A stretch of DNA of 55,290 bases, taken from NCBI GenBank assembly GCA_046483315.1, contig JAWODJ010000055.1, positions 1 through 55,290 on the forward strand, in the 5' to 3' direction. The position numbers and the translations under genes are program-made. How positions within the stretch are numbered: the stretch's first letter is position 1; the number at the start of each line of letters is the position of its first letter. This DNA comes from PXAP01 sp046483315. Its GTDB lineage: Bacteria > Bacteroidota > Bacteroidia > Bacteroidales > PUMT01. The notes below the pieces were generated by a model that was not told the origin of the DNA, ran no database searches, and worked only from the letters and a program-made list of their open reading frames with translations. Of the stretch, positions 35,092-44,887 are shown in pieces.

Positions 35092-36391
35092 AAATAATGA
35101 TAAACAGGAGCGCAATTACCGGCAGCTGAAAATTCCGGCAGCACTGGCTGCACTGGTAGTTACAGCTATTTTAACCTTTCAGCAGGCCGGTGCCCAGGTG
35201 TACCCTGAAGCATACCTGGAAGAAGCACTCAGGAATAATCCCGGACTGCAGGCTGAGCAGAAAGCCTGGGAGGCATCATTGCAGCAGGCCGATATTGCAT
35301 CCGCCCTGCCCGATCCCGGACTCACTGCCGGATTTTTCACTCCTCCAATGGAAAGACTGATGGGTAAACAGTGGTTCGATGTAAGGATTATGCAGATGTT
35401 CCCGTGGTTTGGCACCCTTGAAAAACAAAAGTCCGCCGCACAATACATGGCCGAAGAAAGCCGGCAACAGTTCCGTGAAAAACGCAACCGCCTGTTTATG
35501 GAGATGACCCGTTTGTGGCTGGAGATATACAAAAACGAACAGCAACAGGATATCATCAGGCAATCGGTTGAAATCCTCAGGGAAAGGGAGGACATAATTT
35601 ACAGCCGCTACGAAGGAGGTCAGCAGAGGTCCGGACTTACACTGGACCTGTACCGGATGGAGATCCGGATTGCCGGACTGGAAAACCGTATTGAAAAACT
35701 TGAGGAAGAGAAGAATTCCCTGACCATGAGCTTCAATATCCTGACAGGAAGAGACGATACCGCAGTTATAGAAACTCCCTCCGGCCTGCCTGAAGCTTCC
35801 TTACCCGATAGCCATATCCCCGCAGGAGATGATGGTTTTGAAGATAATCCTCAGTTAAACATGGCACAAGCCAGGGCTGAAGCAGCAGAAATACAGAAAG
35901 AGGTCAGCCGCCTGATGACACGTCCGTCTCTGGGAGTGGGACTGCAATACTCGTATTTTGCTCCGGGCCGGGCGGCAATGGGACAGATGGAGGGGGGACA
36001 TATGATAATGCCAATGGTATCCGTCAGTCTCCCGGTATTCAGAAAAAAGAACCGGGCAACCAGGCAGCAGTCACTACTGTTGGCCGAAGCCGATTCTTTC
36101 CGCGAAAGCGAACAGGTAAACAGCCTTCGAACAGAATGGATACAACTGGTATCGGCATCAAAAAACCTTCGGCGTGACAGTGAATTTTACAGGCAGCAGC
36201 TGGAAATAACACTTAAGGCATGGGAACTGGTGCTGACAGGATATGCATCAGGAGAGGAGGGATTTGATGAGTTGCTGCAACTGCAGGATCAGCTGGTAGA
36301 CCTGGAATGGAGGCTGCTGGAGGCCAGTATAAGTCAGCACATCAAATATGCAGAAATGGATATGCTGCGGGGAAGAAATATTTTTAAGTAA
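35072..36391 (+). CDS. TolC-family outer-membrane efflux protein (CusC-like)
   Basis: The 439-residue protein has a signal peptide ending about residue 42 (FQQAGAQVYPEAYLEEALRNNP). It then has two long coiled-coil halves rich in Gln/Glu/Arg, as in TolC proteins (NPGLQAEQKAWEASLQQA and NPQLNMAQARAEAAEIQ mark the two repeats). It would form the outer-membrane exit duct of the metal pump. The start overlaps the end of cusA by 20 nt; a second ATG 12 nt downstream is also possible. It is part of a cusA-cusC-cusB-like operon. Confidence 0.9.
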   Translation: MRRAMIKNNDKQERNYRQLKIPAALAALVVTAILTFQQAGAQVYPEAYLEEALRNNPGLQAEQKAWEASLQQADIASALPDPGLTAGFFTPPMERLMGKQWFDVRIMQMFPWFGTLEKQKSAAQYMAEESRQQFREKRNRLFMEMTRLWLEIYKNEQQQDIIRQSVEILREREDIIYSRYEGGQQRSGLTLDLYRMEIRIAGLENRIEKLEEEKNSLTMSFNILTGRDDTAVIETPSGLPEASLPDSHIPAGDDGFEDNPQLNMAQARAEAAEIQKEVSRLMTRPSLGVGLQYSYFAPGRAAMGQMEGGHMIMPMVSVSLPVFRKKNRATRQQSLLLAEADSFRESEQVNSLRTEWIQLVSASKNLRRDSEFYRQQLEITLKAWELVLTGYASGEEGFDELLQLQDQLVDLEWRLLEASISQHIKYAEMDMLRGRNIFK

Positions 36392-36430
36392 AGATATTAT
36401 TAATCAGATAATTGGTAAAACATAAAGTTT

Positions 36431-38212
36431 ATGATCATGAAAAAAGATAAAACAAGAACCTACGGAATATACACCCTACTTGTTATCGGCGGACTCCTGC
36501 TGGGATGGCTGCTTTTTGGCAGGGACAGCGAAAATCATGTTGATAGTGGTCACAACCACGATCATACTGAAATGGATGAAACCGTTAATGTTGAATATAC
36601 CTGTTCCATGCACCCACAGGTGCGGCAGGATGAACCCGGTGAATGCCCGATTTGCGGAATGGACCTCATCCCTGTATCCGACGGTGACGATCACCAGGAT
36701 GATGATCCTTTCCTGTTTACGATGCAGAATAGTCAAAGCAGCTGGGCCAATGTGCAGACCAGGAAAGTTGAATATTCACATTCCGGCACAAGCCTCAGAC
36801 TTACCGGCAAGGTAACCGTAAGTGAGAAGGAACAGCGCCATATAACGGCACATTTCCCGGGAAGGATAGAACAGCTTTTTGCCGATTATACCGGACAGTA
36901 TATCCGGCAGGGTGAAAAACTGGCAACCCTCTATTCACCCGAATTGATGCAGGCACAACAGGAACTGATCCAGGCGGCTGCGGAAAAAGAGACACAGCCA
37001 CGCCTGTATAAATCTGCAAAAGAAAGGCTTAAGCTATTCAACCTGACAGAAGCACAGATTGACCGGATCGAGGAGAGCGGGCAGGCATCATCAAATACAG
37101 ATGTTTATGCCTCGCAATCAGGCTATCTTGCACGAAAATCTGTTTCTGAGGGTGACTATGTCAGCACAGGGCAGACTATGTTTGAAATTGCAGGCCTGAA
37201 CAACGTATGGGTGGAACTGGACGCCTATGAAAGTCAGATCGGACTGATAAAGGCCGGGGACAGGGCAAATGTTCATGTGACAGCATATCCGGGAGAAGAT
37301 TTCGGTGGCCGGGTTGAATTTATTGATCCGTTTCTGGATAACGGGACAAGAAGTGCACGTGTCAGACTCACAGTTGCCAACCGCGACAACATGCTCAAAC
37401 CGGGAATGCTGGTAAGTGCAGGCCTCACATCATCAGGCACACACCAGCCTCAGCTGGTGATACCTTCCACTGCCCTGTTATGGACAGGTCCGGGCTCTGT
37501 GGTATATGTAAAAAAATCGCAACAGGACGGTTTTAATTTTGAATTCAGGGAGATAGAAACCGGGGCTAAAACTGAAGAGGGTTATCTTGTGCTGGCGGGT
37601 CTCAATGAAGGAGAGGAAATTGCAGTTAACGGGGTATTCGCCATTGATGCTGCCGCACAGCTCCGCGGACATTACAGCATGATGGCACCTCCTGAAAAAG
37701 CCGATATACCGGATCCTTTCAGAAGCAACCTTAAACTGCTTTTTGAAATATATTTCGATCTGAAGAACGCGCTTGCAGATGATGACCATGAAACAGCACT
37801 TGAGCACGGACGCCGTTTGCACCGGCAACTGAAAGAGACCGGCGAACACTCTCTTGACGGGGAGTACCACATGTTCTGGATGGAACGTTACGGCGAAATC
37901 AATAACAGCCTTGAACAGTTTACTGAAGCAGATAATATCGAAGATATGCGGGTACACTTTGAACCCCTTTCAGAAGCATTTATAGAAACTGCACAAACGC
38001 TGGGAGCTATCGGGCAAACCTGGTATGTAGCCTACTGTCCGATGGTCGACGGCGACAGGGGGGCATACTGGCTCAGCGAATTTGAGAATATAATAAATCC
38101 CTACTTCGGCTCAATGATGCTGCGTTGCGGAGAAGTAAGAGAGACCCTTAGGGAAGGTGTGGTTGAGGATGACGAAAGAGAAACGAGGGAAATGGAAGGA
38201 CATGTGCATTAA
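36431..38212 (+). CDS. CusB-like periplasmic adaptor with metal-binding N-terminal and DUF3347 C-terminal domains
   Basis: The protein starts with a membrane anchor (YTLLVIGGLLLGWLLFG), a His-rich linker (HNHDHTE) and a heavy-metal-binding domain with YTCSMHP (56-62) and CPICGMDL (72-79). The adaptor core follows (barrel-sandwich and beta-barrel parts with ALLWTGPGSVVYV). The C-terminal 150 residues match DUF3347 (YCPMVDGDRGAYWLSE, INPYFGSMMLRCGEV), often linked to copper. It couples the pump to the TolC channel and may hand metal to it. It starts with ATG ATC ATG; either Met may be used. Confidence 0.92.
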   Translation: MIMKKDKTRTYGIYTLLVIGGLLLGWLLFGRDSENHVDSGHNHDHTEMDETVNVEYTCSMHPQVRQDEPGECPICGMDLIPVSDGDDHQDDDPFLFTMQNSQSSWANVQTRKVEYSHSGTSLRLTGKVTVSEKEQRHITAHFPGRIEQLFADYTGQYIRQGEKLATLYSPELMQAQQELIQAAAEKETQPRLYKSAKERLKLFNLTEAQIDRIEESGQASSNTDVYASQSGYLARKSVSEGDYVSTGQTMFEIAGLNNVWVELDAYESQIGLIKAGDRANVHVTAYPGEDFGGRVEFIDPFLDNGTRSARVRLTVANRDNMLKPGMLVSAGLTSSGTHQPQLVIPSTALLWTGPGSVVYVKKSQQDGFNFEFREIETGAKTEEGYLVLAGLNEGEEIAVNGVFAIDAAAQLRGHYSMMAPPEKADIPDPFRSNLKLLFEIYFDLKNALADDDHETALEHGRRLHRQLKETGEHSLDGEYHMFWMERYGEINNSLEQFTEADNIEDMRVHFEPLSEAFIETAQTLGAIGQTWYVAYCPMVDGDRGAYWLSEFENIINPYFGSMMLRCGEVRETLREGVVEDDERETREMEGHVH

Positions 38213-38332
38213 GTTTAAAATTTTTCGTACCTTTCTTTCCCTAAAAGGTTAGCTTTGTTTTTCGGCTGATCCTTTTCAGGATTATTTCATAGACTATGAA
38301 GCAATTCCTTTCGAAGGGCACGGATAATGTAC

Positions 38333-39397
38333 TTACCTGAACTGTTCCTCTGCAATACGTTGGATCCTGATACGCCTTTCCAGTTTATAAAGGTATTTCC
38401 TGGCTTTTCTGATACCGTAATCGGAATATGAATACTGTGCCCACTCCCTAGCTACATCAAGTTCACCGGCAATCTCATACATAAGGGCCAGGTTATATGC
38501 CGATCGTCCGGCGGTTTTCCTTTTTCGTGAATTTACGGATTTATGCCATGCTTCTCTTGCTCCCTCCCAGTCATTCACCGTAGCCCTTCGCACACCAACC
38601 TTGAAATCGGGATCTCCTCTTCCCCTGGTGAAAAAATCACGGTTCAGCCTTATCCATCGGGGACTGATTCTTTCGGCATAGATTATACCTGACTGGAAGC
38701 TGGCTTCATTAACCGCCTGCCTGTGATCGATAAGACCGCCGACAACCATTTGCAGGGCATTGCCTTCGGACTGCCACCTCTGATGATGATCGAACATATA
38801 TTCATCGGCAATGGTTTTATACTGAAGATCATAAATCCTGAAACCCAGCTTTATCCCCGCAACCCCCTCTGCATAAAACTTTCTGCCTAAAATCAGCCCA
38901 CCTTTGGCAGAAGGGTTCGAAACAGCGCCTTTTGTAACAATAAAGTCAGAATCAAAAGACTCCAGCACAAGTATAGCGTCACTTTTGTATCGGGAAATCA
39001 AAGATTCTACTTCACTCCAGCTCACAGGCGGAGGCCAGTTACCGGGTATTTCAGGTGTTGTAAGGCGTTCAGCAGTGCGAATAACGCTGTACCTTGGCGA
39101 ACTTTCAAGAGTCCTTACCATACCCTCAATAGCCCTCTGCGCAGCTTCACGGTTAAGGCCGGGCATACTCCCGGTCAAAACCGATTCAACTGCCACTTCA
39201 TCAGGATTCTCCGGAGTGGTTCGGTTGACAACGGCAACTGTCTTAATATGAGAACCTATATCCACAGGAGCCGGTTCAAGTACCGGAACATAAACTGTTC
39301 GCGAACATGCACTGAAAACCAGAATTACAACAATTAATAATCCCTTTGCAGTGAATGCCGTCTTGTTTTTTCCTGAAAAAGTTAACTCAGTCTTCAT
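38333..39397 (-). CDS. DUF6340-like lipoprotein
   Basis: The 354-residue protein has a signal with Cys31 (VFSACSRTVYVPVLEPAPVD). The central part contains VAVVNRTTP and YKSDAILVLESFDSDF, and the C-terminal quarter is helical with a TPR-like helix pair (SAYNLALMYEIAGELDVAREWA). This arrangement recalls the DUF6340 family of Bacteroidota. It may be exposed to the periplasm. It is isolated and convergent with the efflux operon; function is unknown. Confidence 0.6.
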   Translation of the reverse strand: MKTELTFSGKNKTAFTAKGLLIVVILVFSACSRTVYVPVLEPAPVDIGSHIKTVAVVNRTTPENPDEVAVESVLTGSMPGLNREAAQRAIEGMVRTLESSPRYSVIRTAERLTTPEIPGNWPPPVSWSEVESLISRYKSDAILVLESFDSDFIVTKGAVSNPSAKGGLILGRKFYAEGVAGIKLGFRIYDLQYKTIADEYMFDHHQRWQSEGNALQMVVGGLIDHRQAVNEASFQSGIIYAERISPRWIRLNRDFFTRGRGDPDFKVGVRRATVNDWEGAREAWHKSVNSRKRKTAGRSAYNLALMYEIAGELDVAREWAQYSYSDYGIRKARKYLYKLERRIRIQRIAEEQFR

Positions 39398-39489
39398 TCA
39401 GTCCGGTAATTTATAAATAATATTTTTGCAAGTTAATGCTATTTTGTAATACTATTTTACCCTTTTTATAAAAATAAAAACTATATTTT

Positions 39490-40269
39490 TTAAAATTCAA
39501 ATATGTCACCCGTAACCACCTGCTTCATTGCGAAGCTTTTATAGAAAGCGGATAAAGCTATCGGGCCTGTACAGTGAGAGGGATATACATACTTCACATT
39601 GTTTTCCTTGAGATAATGTATAGTTTCCCTTGTCTGCCGGTTAAATTCCTTTAGATGAAACCCTCCCATAACACCCAGGAGCGTATTCCTGCCGGTCACC
39701 TTTTTTGCATGTTCAAGTGTATTTACAATACCTGCGTGACCACAACCCGTGACCACGAACAAACCCCGGTCTGATAAAAGTATCAGGGCACTGTCATCCA
39801 TCACAAAATCAGGTGTGCCGTCTTCAAAAACAAAAGGTGTGGTTTGTGATTCGAAATTTGTGACTCTCGGTATTTCTCCTTCAAAAATAATTTTATTTGT
39901 AATAAAGTAAGGTTCACTTGTAGCAATCAGATCAAATTTACGTGAGAACTCATCTCTCGAACTTTTTAATCCAATATAACTGTGGTCGCGTTTCCTGTAA
40001 CGTTTTAAAAAACAACCCGGATGACAAATCAGTTTTCCTCCCGGGAGGTATTCAAGGCCGCCCCCATGGTCAAAATGCCCGTGACTGAGAACGATCAGGT
40101 CAATATCTTTAATATCCCGCTTGATTTTTAAGGCGTTCCTGATAAACAGGTCACTTTGGCCACTATCAAAAAGAATCTTCATTCCGTCATGTTCGATGAG
40201 ATAAGACAACCCGTGCTCGGCATCAGTGTGACTCCCGGGAAAATTTTCAGTTAATACAGTGATGATCAT
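39490..40269 (-). CDS. MBL-fold metallohydrolase
   Basis: The metallo-beta-lactamase motif is complete: His63, His65, Asp67 and His68 in LSHGHFDHGG. Other ligands appear in VTGCGHAGIVN and the terminal PSHCTGPIA. The overall pattern matches the group annotated as 7,8-dihydropterin-6-methyl-4-(beta-D-ribofuranosyl)-aminobenzene-5'-phosphate synthase, whose real substrates are often unknown. The 259-residue protein is cytoplasmic. A 16-bp perfect palindrome sits 143 bp upstream of its start and may be an operator. Confidence 0.85.
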   Translation of the reverse strand: MIITVLTENFPGSHTDAEHGLSYLIEHDGMKILFDSGQSDLFIRNALKIKRDIKDIDLIVLSHGHFDHGGGLEYLPGGKLICHPGCFLKRYRKRDHSYIGLKSSRDEFSRKFDLIATSEPYFITNKIIFEGEIPRVTNFESQTTPFVFEDGTPDFVMDDSALILLSDRGLFVVTGCGHAGIVNTLEHAKKVTGRNTLLGVMGGFHLKEFNRQTRETIHYLKENNVKYVYPSHCTGPIALSAFYKSFAMKQVVTGDIFEF

Positions 40270-40411
40270 ACAAATAATTTTTATTCAAATTTAGTAAAAA
40301 ACTTCCTTCAATGAACATATGTTCTTTACAATATCCGTTTCCCAAAAATCAAAAGTAATGGTTTATAACTTTCCCTTGATAACAGCTATGACACCTGTAC
40401 CGGAAGTCATC

Positions 40412-40427
40412 TGTCACATATGTGACA
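40412..40427. promoter_or_regulatory. Perfect 16-bp palindrome TGTCACATATGTGACA
   Basis: The site is fully self-complementary and lies between the end of the flavoprotein gene and the start of the MBL-fold hydrolase gene, both on the minus strand. The half-site resembles those of Crp/Fnr-family regulators in general form. It could be an operator for the MBL gene; no regulator gene is adjacent. Confidence 0.5.
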
Positions 40428-40440
40428 CCCGGGATGGCTT

Positions 40441-40461
40441 AAAACCCTCCATTGACGGAGG
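40441..40461 (-). terminator. Possible terminator of the flavoprotein gene
   Basis: On the minus strand CCTCC-GTCAAT-GGAGG is followed by GTTTTAA, about 55 nt after the flavoprotein stop codon. The stem is only 5 bp, so the call is modest. Confidence 0.45.
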
Positions 40462-40516
40462 CATCTTGATCTTCATGCAGTAATGGCGGAATTCATAAAG
40501 GGATAATGAAATCCAT

Positions 40517-41866
40517 TTAAATCAATGTCCTGGCGGCAATCTGCACCGGATCCCAAACAGGAGAAAAAGGAGGTGCATAAGAAAGATCAAGATCCATTAA
40601 CTGCTGTGATGTCATTTTTGCTGTAACAGCGGTGGCGATGGTATCAATCCTTTTTGCAGCACCGCTCTTCCCCACGATCTGTCCGCCAAGCAAGCGCCCT
40701 GTATTTTCTTCTGCAACAAGTTTTACCGTCATTTTACCGGTACCGGGATAATATCCTGAAAAAGTAGAACTTTCTATGCTGGTAACCTTGTAGTTTATGC
40801 CCTGCTCCCGTGCTTCTTTTTCAGATAATCCGGTACGTGATATTTCCATATCCCTGAATTTAGTAATGGCTGTACCCAGAACACCCGGAAATTCAGCTTT
40901 TCCTCCGCTAATATTGATGCCAGCCACAAGGCCTTGTTTATTGGCCACCGTGCCCAGGGGAATATAAACCTGCTTTCCTTTCAGCAGATGAAAAGATTCA
41001 GCACAGTCACCCGCGGCCCATATGTGAGGGACAGAGGTTTGCAATTTCCTGTTGACATGTATTGCACCCCCTGAACCCAGTTCAATTCCTGCATTTTCAG
41101 CCAGTCCGCTATTCGGCCTTACACCCATACCCAGGATTACTAATTCTGCCTTAAGATATTGTTTATCTGTAACAACTTCATCAATCCTTCCCTGGTGATC
41201 TTTTTTAAAATGTTTCAACTTTTCATCCAGAAATACTTTCACACCTTCTTTTAACATAAAATCAGAAACCAGTTGGGCCATATCACTATCCAAAGTAGTC
41301 ATGACCTGGGGTGCCATATCAATCATACTGACTTCAATTCCCCGGTTAAGCAATGCTTCAGCCATTTCAATACCTATATAGCCTCCACCTACGATTACAG
41401 CCTTCCGGGGTTGATTATTTTCTATATAGCTGAATACATCTATTCCACTTTGTAAAGTGGAAAGCCCGAAAATTCCTTTAATATCTGTCTCCGTAAAATC
41501 AGGTTTTACCGGGATTGCACCGGTGGCAATTAACAAATCGTCCCATGATTCCAGAAAAACTTCATCCTTCTCCAAATTCTTTACCTTTACATGCTTCCTG
41601 CTGACATCGATCTCAATTACCTCATGCATAATACGCACATCAATATTTTGTTTTTCCCTGAATACCTCCGGTTTGCGTGCAACCAGATTTTCAGGTGACT
41701 CAACCTGTCCTGCAATAAAATAGGGAATACCGCAGGCAGCATAAGAGGTATGCTCCCCCCTTTCAAAAACTATTATATTGCTTTCGGGCTGTTCACGCCT
41801 TATTTTAGATGCCGCACTCATACCGGCTGCATCACCACCAATTATCACCAGTTTTTGTTCACTCAT
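40517..41866 (-). CDS. CoA-disulfide reductase/NADH oxidase-like flavoprotein
   Basis: The 449-residue protein has an FAD-binding start (KLVIIGGDAAGMSAASKIRR), the single redox-active Cys45 in SYAACGIPYF, an NAD-binding loop (VIVGGGYIGIEMAE), the second FAD motif IWAAGDCAE and a C-terminal dimer domain. This pattern belongs to the CoA-disulfide reductase and NADH oxidase/persulfide reductase group. There is no C-terminal rhodanese domain. It may reduce CoA disulfide, a persulfide or oxygen; sequence alone does not decide. Confidence 0.9.
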   Translation of the reverse strand: MSEQKLVIIGGDAAGMSAASKIRREQPESNIIVFERGEHTSYAACGIPYFIAGQVESPENLVARKPEVFREKQNIDVRIMHEVIEIDVSRKHVKVKNLEKDEVFLESWDDLLIATGAIPVKPDFTETDIKGIFGLSTLQSGIDVFSYIENNQPRKAVIVGGGYIGIEMAEALLNRGIEVSMIDMAPQVMTTLDSDMAQLVSDFMLKEGVKVFLDEKLKHFKKDHQGRIDEVVTDKQYLKAELVILGMGVRPNSGLAENAGIELGSGGAIHVNRKLQTSVPHIWAAGDCAESFHLLKGKQVYIPLGTVANKQGLVAGINISGGKAEFPGVLGTAITKFRDMEISRTGLSEKEAREQGINYKVTSIESSTFSGYYPGTGKMTVKLVAEENTGRLLGGQIVGKSGAAKRIDTIATAVTAKMTSQQLMDLDLSYAPPFSPVWDPVQIAARTLI

Positions 41867-42312
41867 AACTCAGCATAATATAACATTACTATTCGAAGAC
41901 AGATCATCCCCGGAAACTGTTCGGATACATATTAATAATAACCAGCCTTATCTTCCAAAATTATCATTCTTTTTACAAGGGTATTAAATCGATAAGGAGA
42001 ATTAATATTACGGTTTTGGCATATTATTTTCTGTTATATTCTGTCCGGGCTTAAAAATAAACATATCCTGGTAAAGTTTACTTTTTAATCAGGTTTTATT
42101 TACAAAGTCAAATATATATTTTAAAAACCCGGATATTATTAAAAAAACTGGAATTGTTCTTATTATCATTTTAGAGACAGCACAAATCAAATACTTTGGA
42201 TAACAGACATTTTAATAAATAATTTCAGGTTATCCAATTGTATAAGTCACATAATTCCTATATTTAGAGGATAAAAATATTTTTTCTTCACTGTACCAAT
42301 AAAATTTCCCGT
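41867..42312. other. Divergent intergenic region, flavoprotein/C69 dipeptidase
   Basis: About 446 bp of AT-rich sequence between divergent genes. A TATATTTA (near 42258) resembles the -7 box for the dipeptidase gene but lacks the final G. No repeat or gene is visible. Confidence 0.4.
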
Positions 42313-43944
42313 ATGACCTGCTCCAAACTGTTCAGATTATTATCTTTCGCCGTAATCTTCCTTTTTCTTGCCGCCGGTATATCTCTCGCCGGGAAGGATA
42401 AAGCCAATTTTCCGGAAAGTTGTACAAGCATAATGGTCGGTAAGGAAGCTAGCAGTGACGGCTCTGTTATTACAAGCCATACGTGCGACTCATATTACCG
42501 CACATGGCTGGAATTTGTCCCTGCAATGCATCATGAACCCGGCACCATGCATCCTGTCCGTTGGGGAACCATGCATACAGGTTCGGCATGGAGCGAAGAA
42601 AATATTGAGGTAAAAGGTGAGATACCCCAGGTTGAAAAAACCTTTGCATATCTTAATACTGCTTATCCCTGTCTCAATGAGAAACAGCTTGCCATAGGAG
42701 AAACAACCTTCGGAGGAAAAGAGGAACTGAAAAATGAAAAAGGCCTTTTTACAATTGAAGAACTTCAGAGAGTTGCCTTGCAAAGATGCTCTACGGCACG
42801 CGACGCCATAAGTCTAATAGGAAAACTTGTAAAGCAGTACGGATATGGTGATGCCGGAGAATGCATAACAATAGCCGACAAAAATGAGGTCTGGCATTTT
42901 GAAATAGTGGGAGAAGGACCTGAAAACACAGGAGCTGTCTGGGCAGCACAACGGATTCCGGATGATCACGTAGGAATATCAGCCAATATAAGCAGAATAG
43001 GAGAGATTGACCTGGAAGATAGTGATTACTTTATGGCTTCTGATAATGTCTTCGAGGTGGCTGAAAATATGGGATTCTGGAATGGTGAGGAACCATTTAA
43101 GTTCTGGAAAGCCTATTCAGGGAGAAAACCATTCAGCATACGCGAATATTATGTTCTAAGCACTCTCGCACCCTCACTGGGATTGGAATTTAAAGATGAT
43201 GAACTGCCATTTTCTGTCAAACCTGAGAAAAAAGTGGATATCCGCGATATCATGAAGTTCTATCGCACCACATATGAAGGCACCCCATGGGAAATGATAA
43301 GAAATCTGAAAGTGGCCGTGGAAAAAACAGATGAAAACGGCAATACCTGTACCGATTCAATTATCAGTCCTGCAGCGCATCCATGGATGCATGCCGATAA
43401 AAGGGCACTTTTAAACAGTCTGCAGGAAGATATAGTTGTAAGGCACAGGCCCGTTGCAGTACAATACTGTTCATATTCATGGATCGTTCAACTCAGGGAC
43501 TGGCTTCCTGATGAGTTGGGCGGCAGACTTTGGTTCTCATTCGATGTTCCAGCCTTAAGTCCCCGTATACCTCTGTATGCCGGAAACCTGAATCTTCCCG
43601 GTAGCTTCAGTATATGCGGCCAGGATCGTTTTACCAGTGAAGCGGCATTGTGGGCATTCCGCAGGGCAGGCAGGCTTGCAATGGTGAACTGGGGTGAAGG
43701 AAAAAAAATAATCGAACCACTGGTAATGGAATATGAAAATAAGTCATTTGAAGAAACAGAATTCATCGAAAAGAAGGCCCTGGAGCTTTTGCAGACAGAT
43801 AAGGAAAACGCCGGAAAAGGAATTGAGACAAACCACGGGAGAGAATTCCTTACAAGGTACTCTAATGACTTTGCAAGGGCAGCCGTGGATCGCTGGTGGG
43901 AACTGGGAGATGAATTATGGGTTAAATTCAGGTGGAGCTTTTAA
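42313..43944 (+). CDS. C69-family dipeptidase, secreted
   Basis: The 543-residue protein has a signal peptide (LLSFAVIFLFLAAGISLAG) and the N-terminal-nucleophile start of family C69 (PepD/U34): Cys37 in ESCTSIMVGKEASSDGSVI. Further family blocks include GECITIADKNEVWHFEIVG and QRIPDDHVGISAN. In relatives the cysteine becomes the N-terminal residue after processing; here the prepeptide would be removed before Cys37. It likely degrades dipeptides outside the cytoplasm. It is monocistronic. Confidence 0.9.
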   Translation: MTCSKLFRLLSFAVIFLFLAAGISLAGKDKANFPESCTSIMVGKEASSDGSVITSHTCDSYYRTWLEFVPAMHHEPGTMHPVRWGTMHTGSAWSEENIEVKGEIPQVEKTFAYLNTAYPCLNEKQLAIGETTFGGKEELKNEKGLFTIEELQRVALQRCSTARDAISLIGKLVKQYGYGDAGECITIADKNEVWHFEIVGEGPENTGAVWAAQRIPDDHVGISANISRIGEIDLEDSDYFMASDNVFEVAENMGFWNGEEPFKFWKAYSGRKPFSIREYYVLSTLAPSLGLEFKDDELPFSVKPEKKVDIRDIMKFYRTTYEGTPWEMIRNLKVAVEKTDENGNTCTDSIISPAAHPWMHADKRALLNSLQEDIVVRHRPVAVQYCSYSWIVQLRDWLPDELGGRLWFSFDVPALSPRIPLYAGNLNLPGSFSICGQDRFTSEAALWAFRRAGRLAMVNWGEGKKIIEPLVMEYENKSFEETEFIEKKALELLQTDKENAGKGIETNHGREFLTRYSNDFARAAVDRWWELGDELWVKFRWSF

Positions 43945-44264
43945 CATATCTTTTATATCAACCAGCCGTTTTATTGTTATATGCAATAACTGACCTGTTA
44001 ATGTTCACGGCTTACCGGCTTATATAATATCTCCCTCAAACATTCAATGCATTGCTTGTTACAGGAGCAGAAAGATCCGGGTGGCCTCCTTTAATGAATA
44101 TAACAAATAGCTGAATTAAAAGTCTGATCCGTATTGTGCTGCGGAAAAGCCAGTCTTATTCAAGAACCATATAAAAAATTATCCTGAACAACTTCCTGAA
44201 ATTTCATTAATTTTGCCGAACTTCGCAGATTGAATAAAATTCAATAACTAAATCTGAAAAAGCT
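43945..44264. other. Intergenic region before lemA
   Basis: About 320 bp with no visible gene. It holds the predicted lemA promoter at 44208-44215. No repeat was found. Confidence 0.4.
44208..44215 (+). promoter_or_regulatory. Predicted -7 box (TAATTTTG) of the lemA-M48 operon
   Basis: TAATTTTG is an exact match to TAnnTTTG and lies 49 nt before the lemA start. The -33 element is not clear. Confidence 0.55.
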
Positions 44265-44828
44265 ATGAGCACTACATTAATAATTATCCTGGTCGTTGCT
44301 GTGTTTGTATTAATAATAATTTTTACATATAACAGGCTTGTAAAACTCAGGAATAATCGCGAAAATGCTTTCGCCGACATTGATGTCCAGTTAAAACAAC
44401 GACATGACCTTATTCCACAGCTTGTTGATGCAGTGAAGGGATATATGAAGCACGAAAGTGAAGTGCTTACGAGAATAACAGATGCGCGGTCACATGCAAT
44501 GAATGCAACAAATATAAATGACAGGATTGATGCAGAAAATCAACTCTCCGGTGCACTGGCCGGACTGAGAGTTGCCGTTGAAGCTTATCCTGACCTGAAG
44601 GCCAGCAGTAACTTTATGAATCTGCAGGAAGAGATATCTGACGTGGAAAACAAACTTGCTGCATCGAGAAGATTCTTTAACTCGGCTACCAAAGAGTTAA
44701 ACAATGCCGTACAAGTGTTCCCGGCAGTACTTTTTGCAAAAATGTTCGGTTTCAGTCGTCAGCCGATGTTTGAAATTTCTTCCGAACAAAGAGCAGCACA
44801 TGAACAGGCCCCAAAAATAAATTTTTAA
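44265..44828 (+). CDS. lemA: LemA family protein
   Basis: The 187-residue protein has one N-terminal membrane helix (LIIILVVAVFVLIIIFTYN) and the LemA core: LVKLRNNRENAFADIDVQLK, RHDLIPQLVDAVKGYMKHE and the later NFMNLQEEISDVENKLAASR. The C-terminal end FGFSRQPMFEI also fits. The helical domain faces out of the cytoplasm. It lies 59 nt before an M48 protease, a common pairing; the two may work together in membrane-protein quality control (inference from context). Confidence 0.94.
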   Translation: MSTTLIIILVVAVFVLIIIFTYNRLVKLRNNRENAFADIDVQLKQRHDLIPQLVDAVKGYMKHESEVLTRITDARSHAMNATNINDRIDAENQLSGALAGLRVAVEAYPDLKASSNFMNLQEEISDVENKLAASRRFFNSATKELNNAVQVFPAVLFAKMFGFSRQPMFEISSEQRAAHEQAPKINF

Positions 44829-44887
44829 TCATATAAAATGTCCGAAGCCAGTTAATCTCCCGGGTTCAAACAATATAAAATAAGCAA

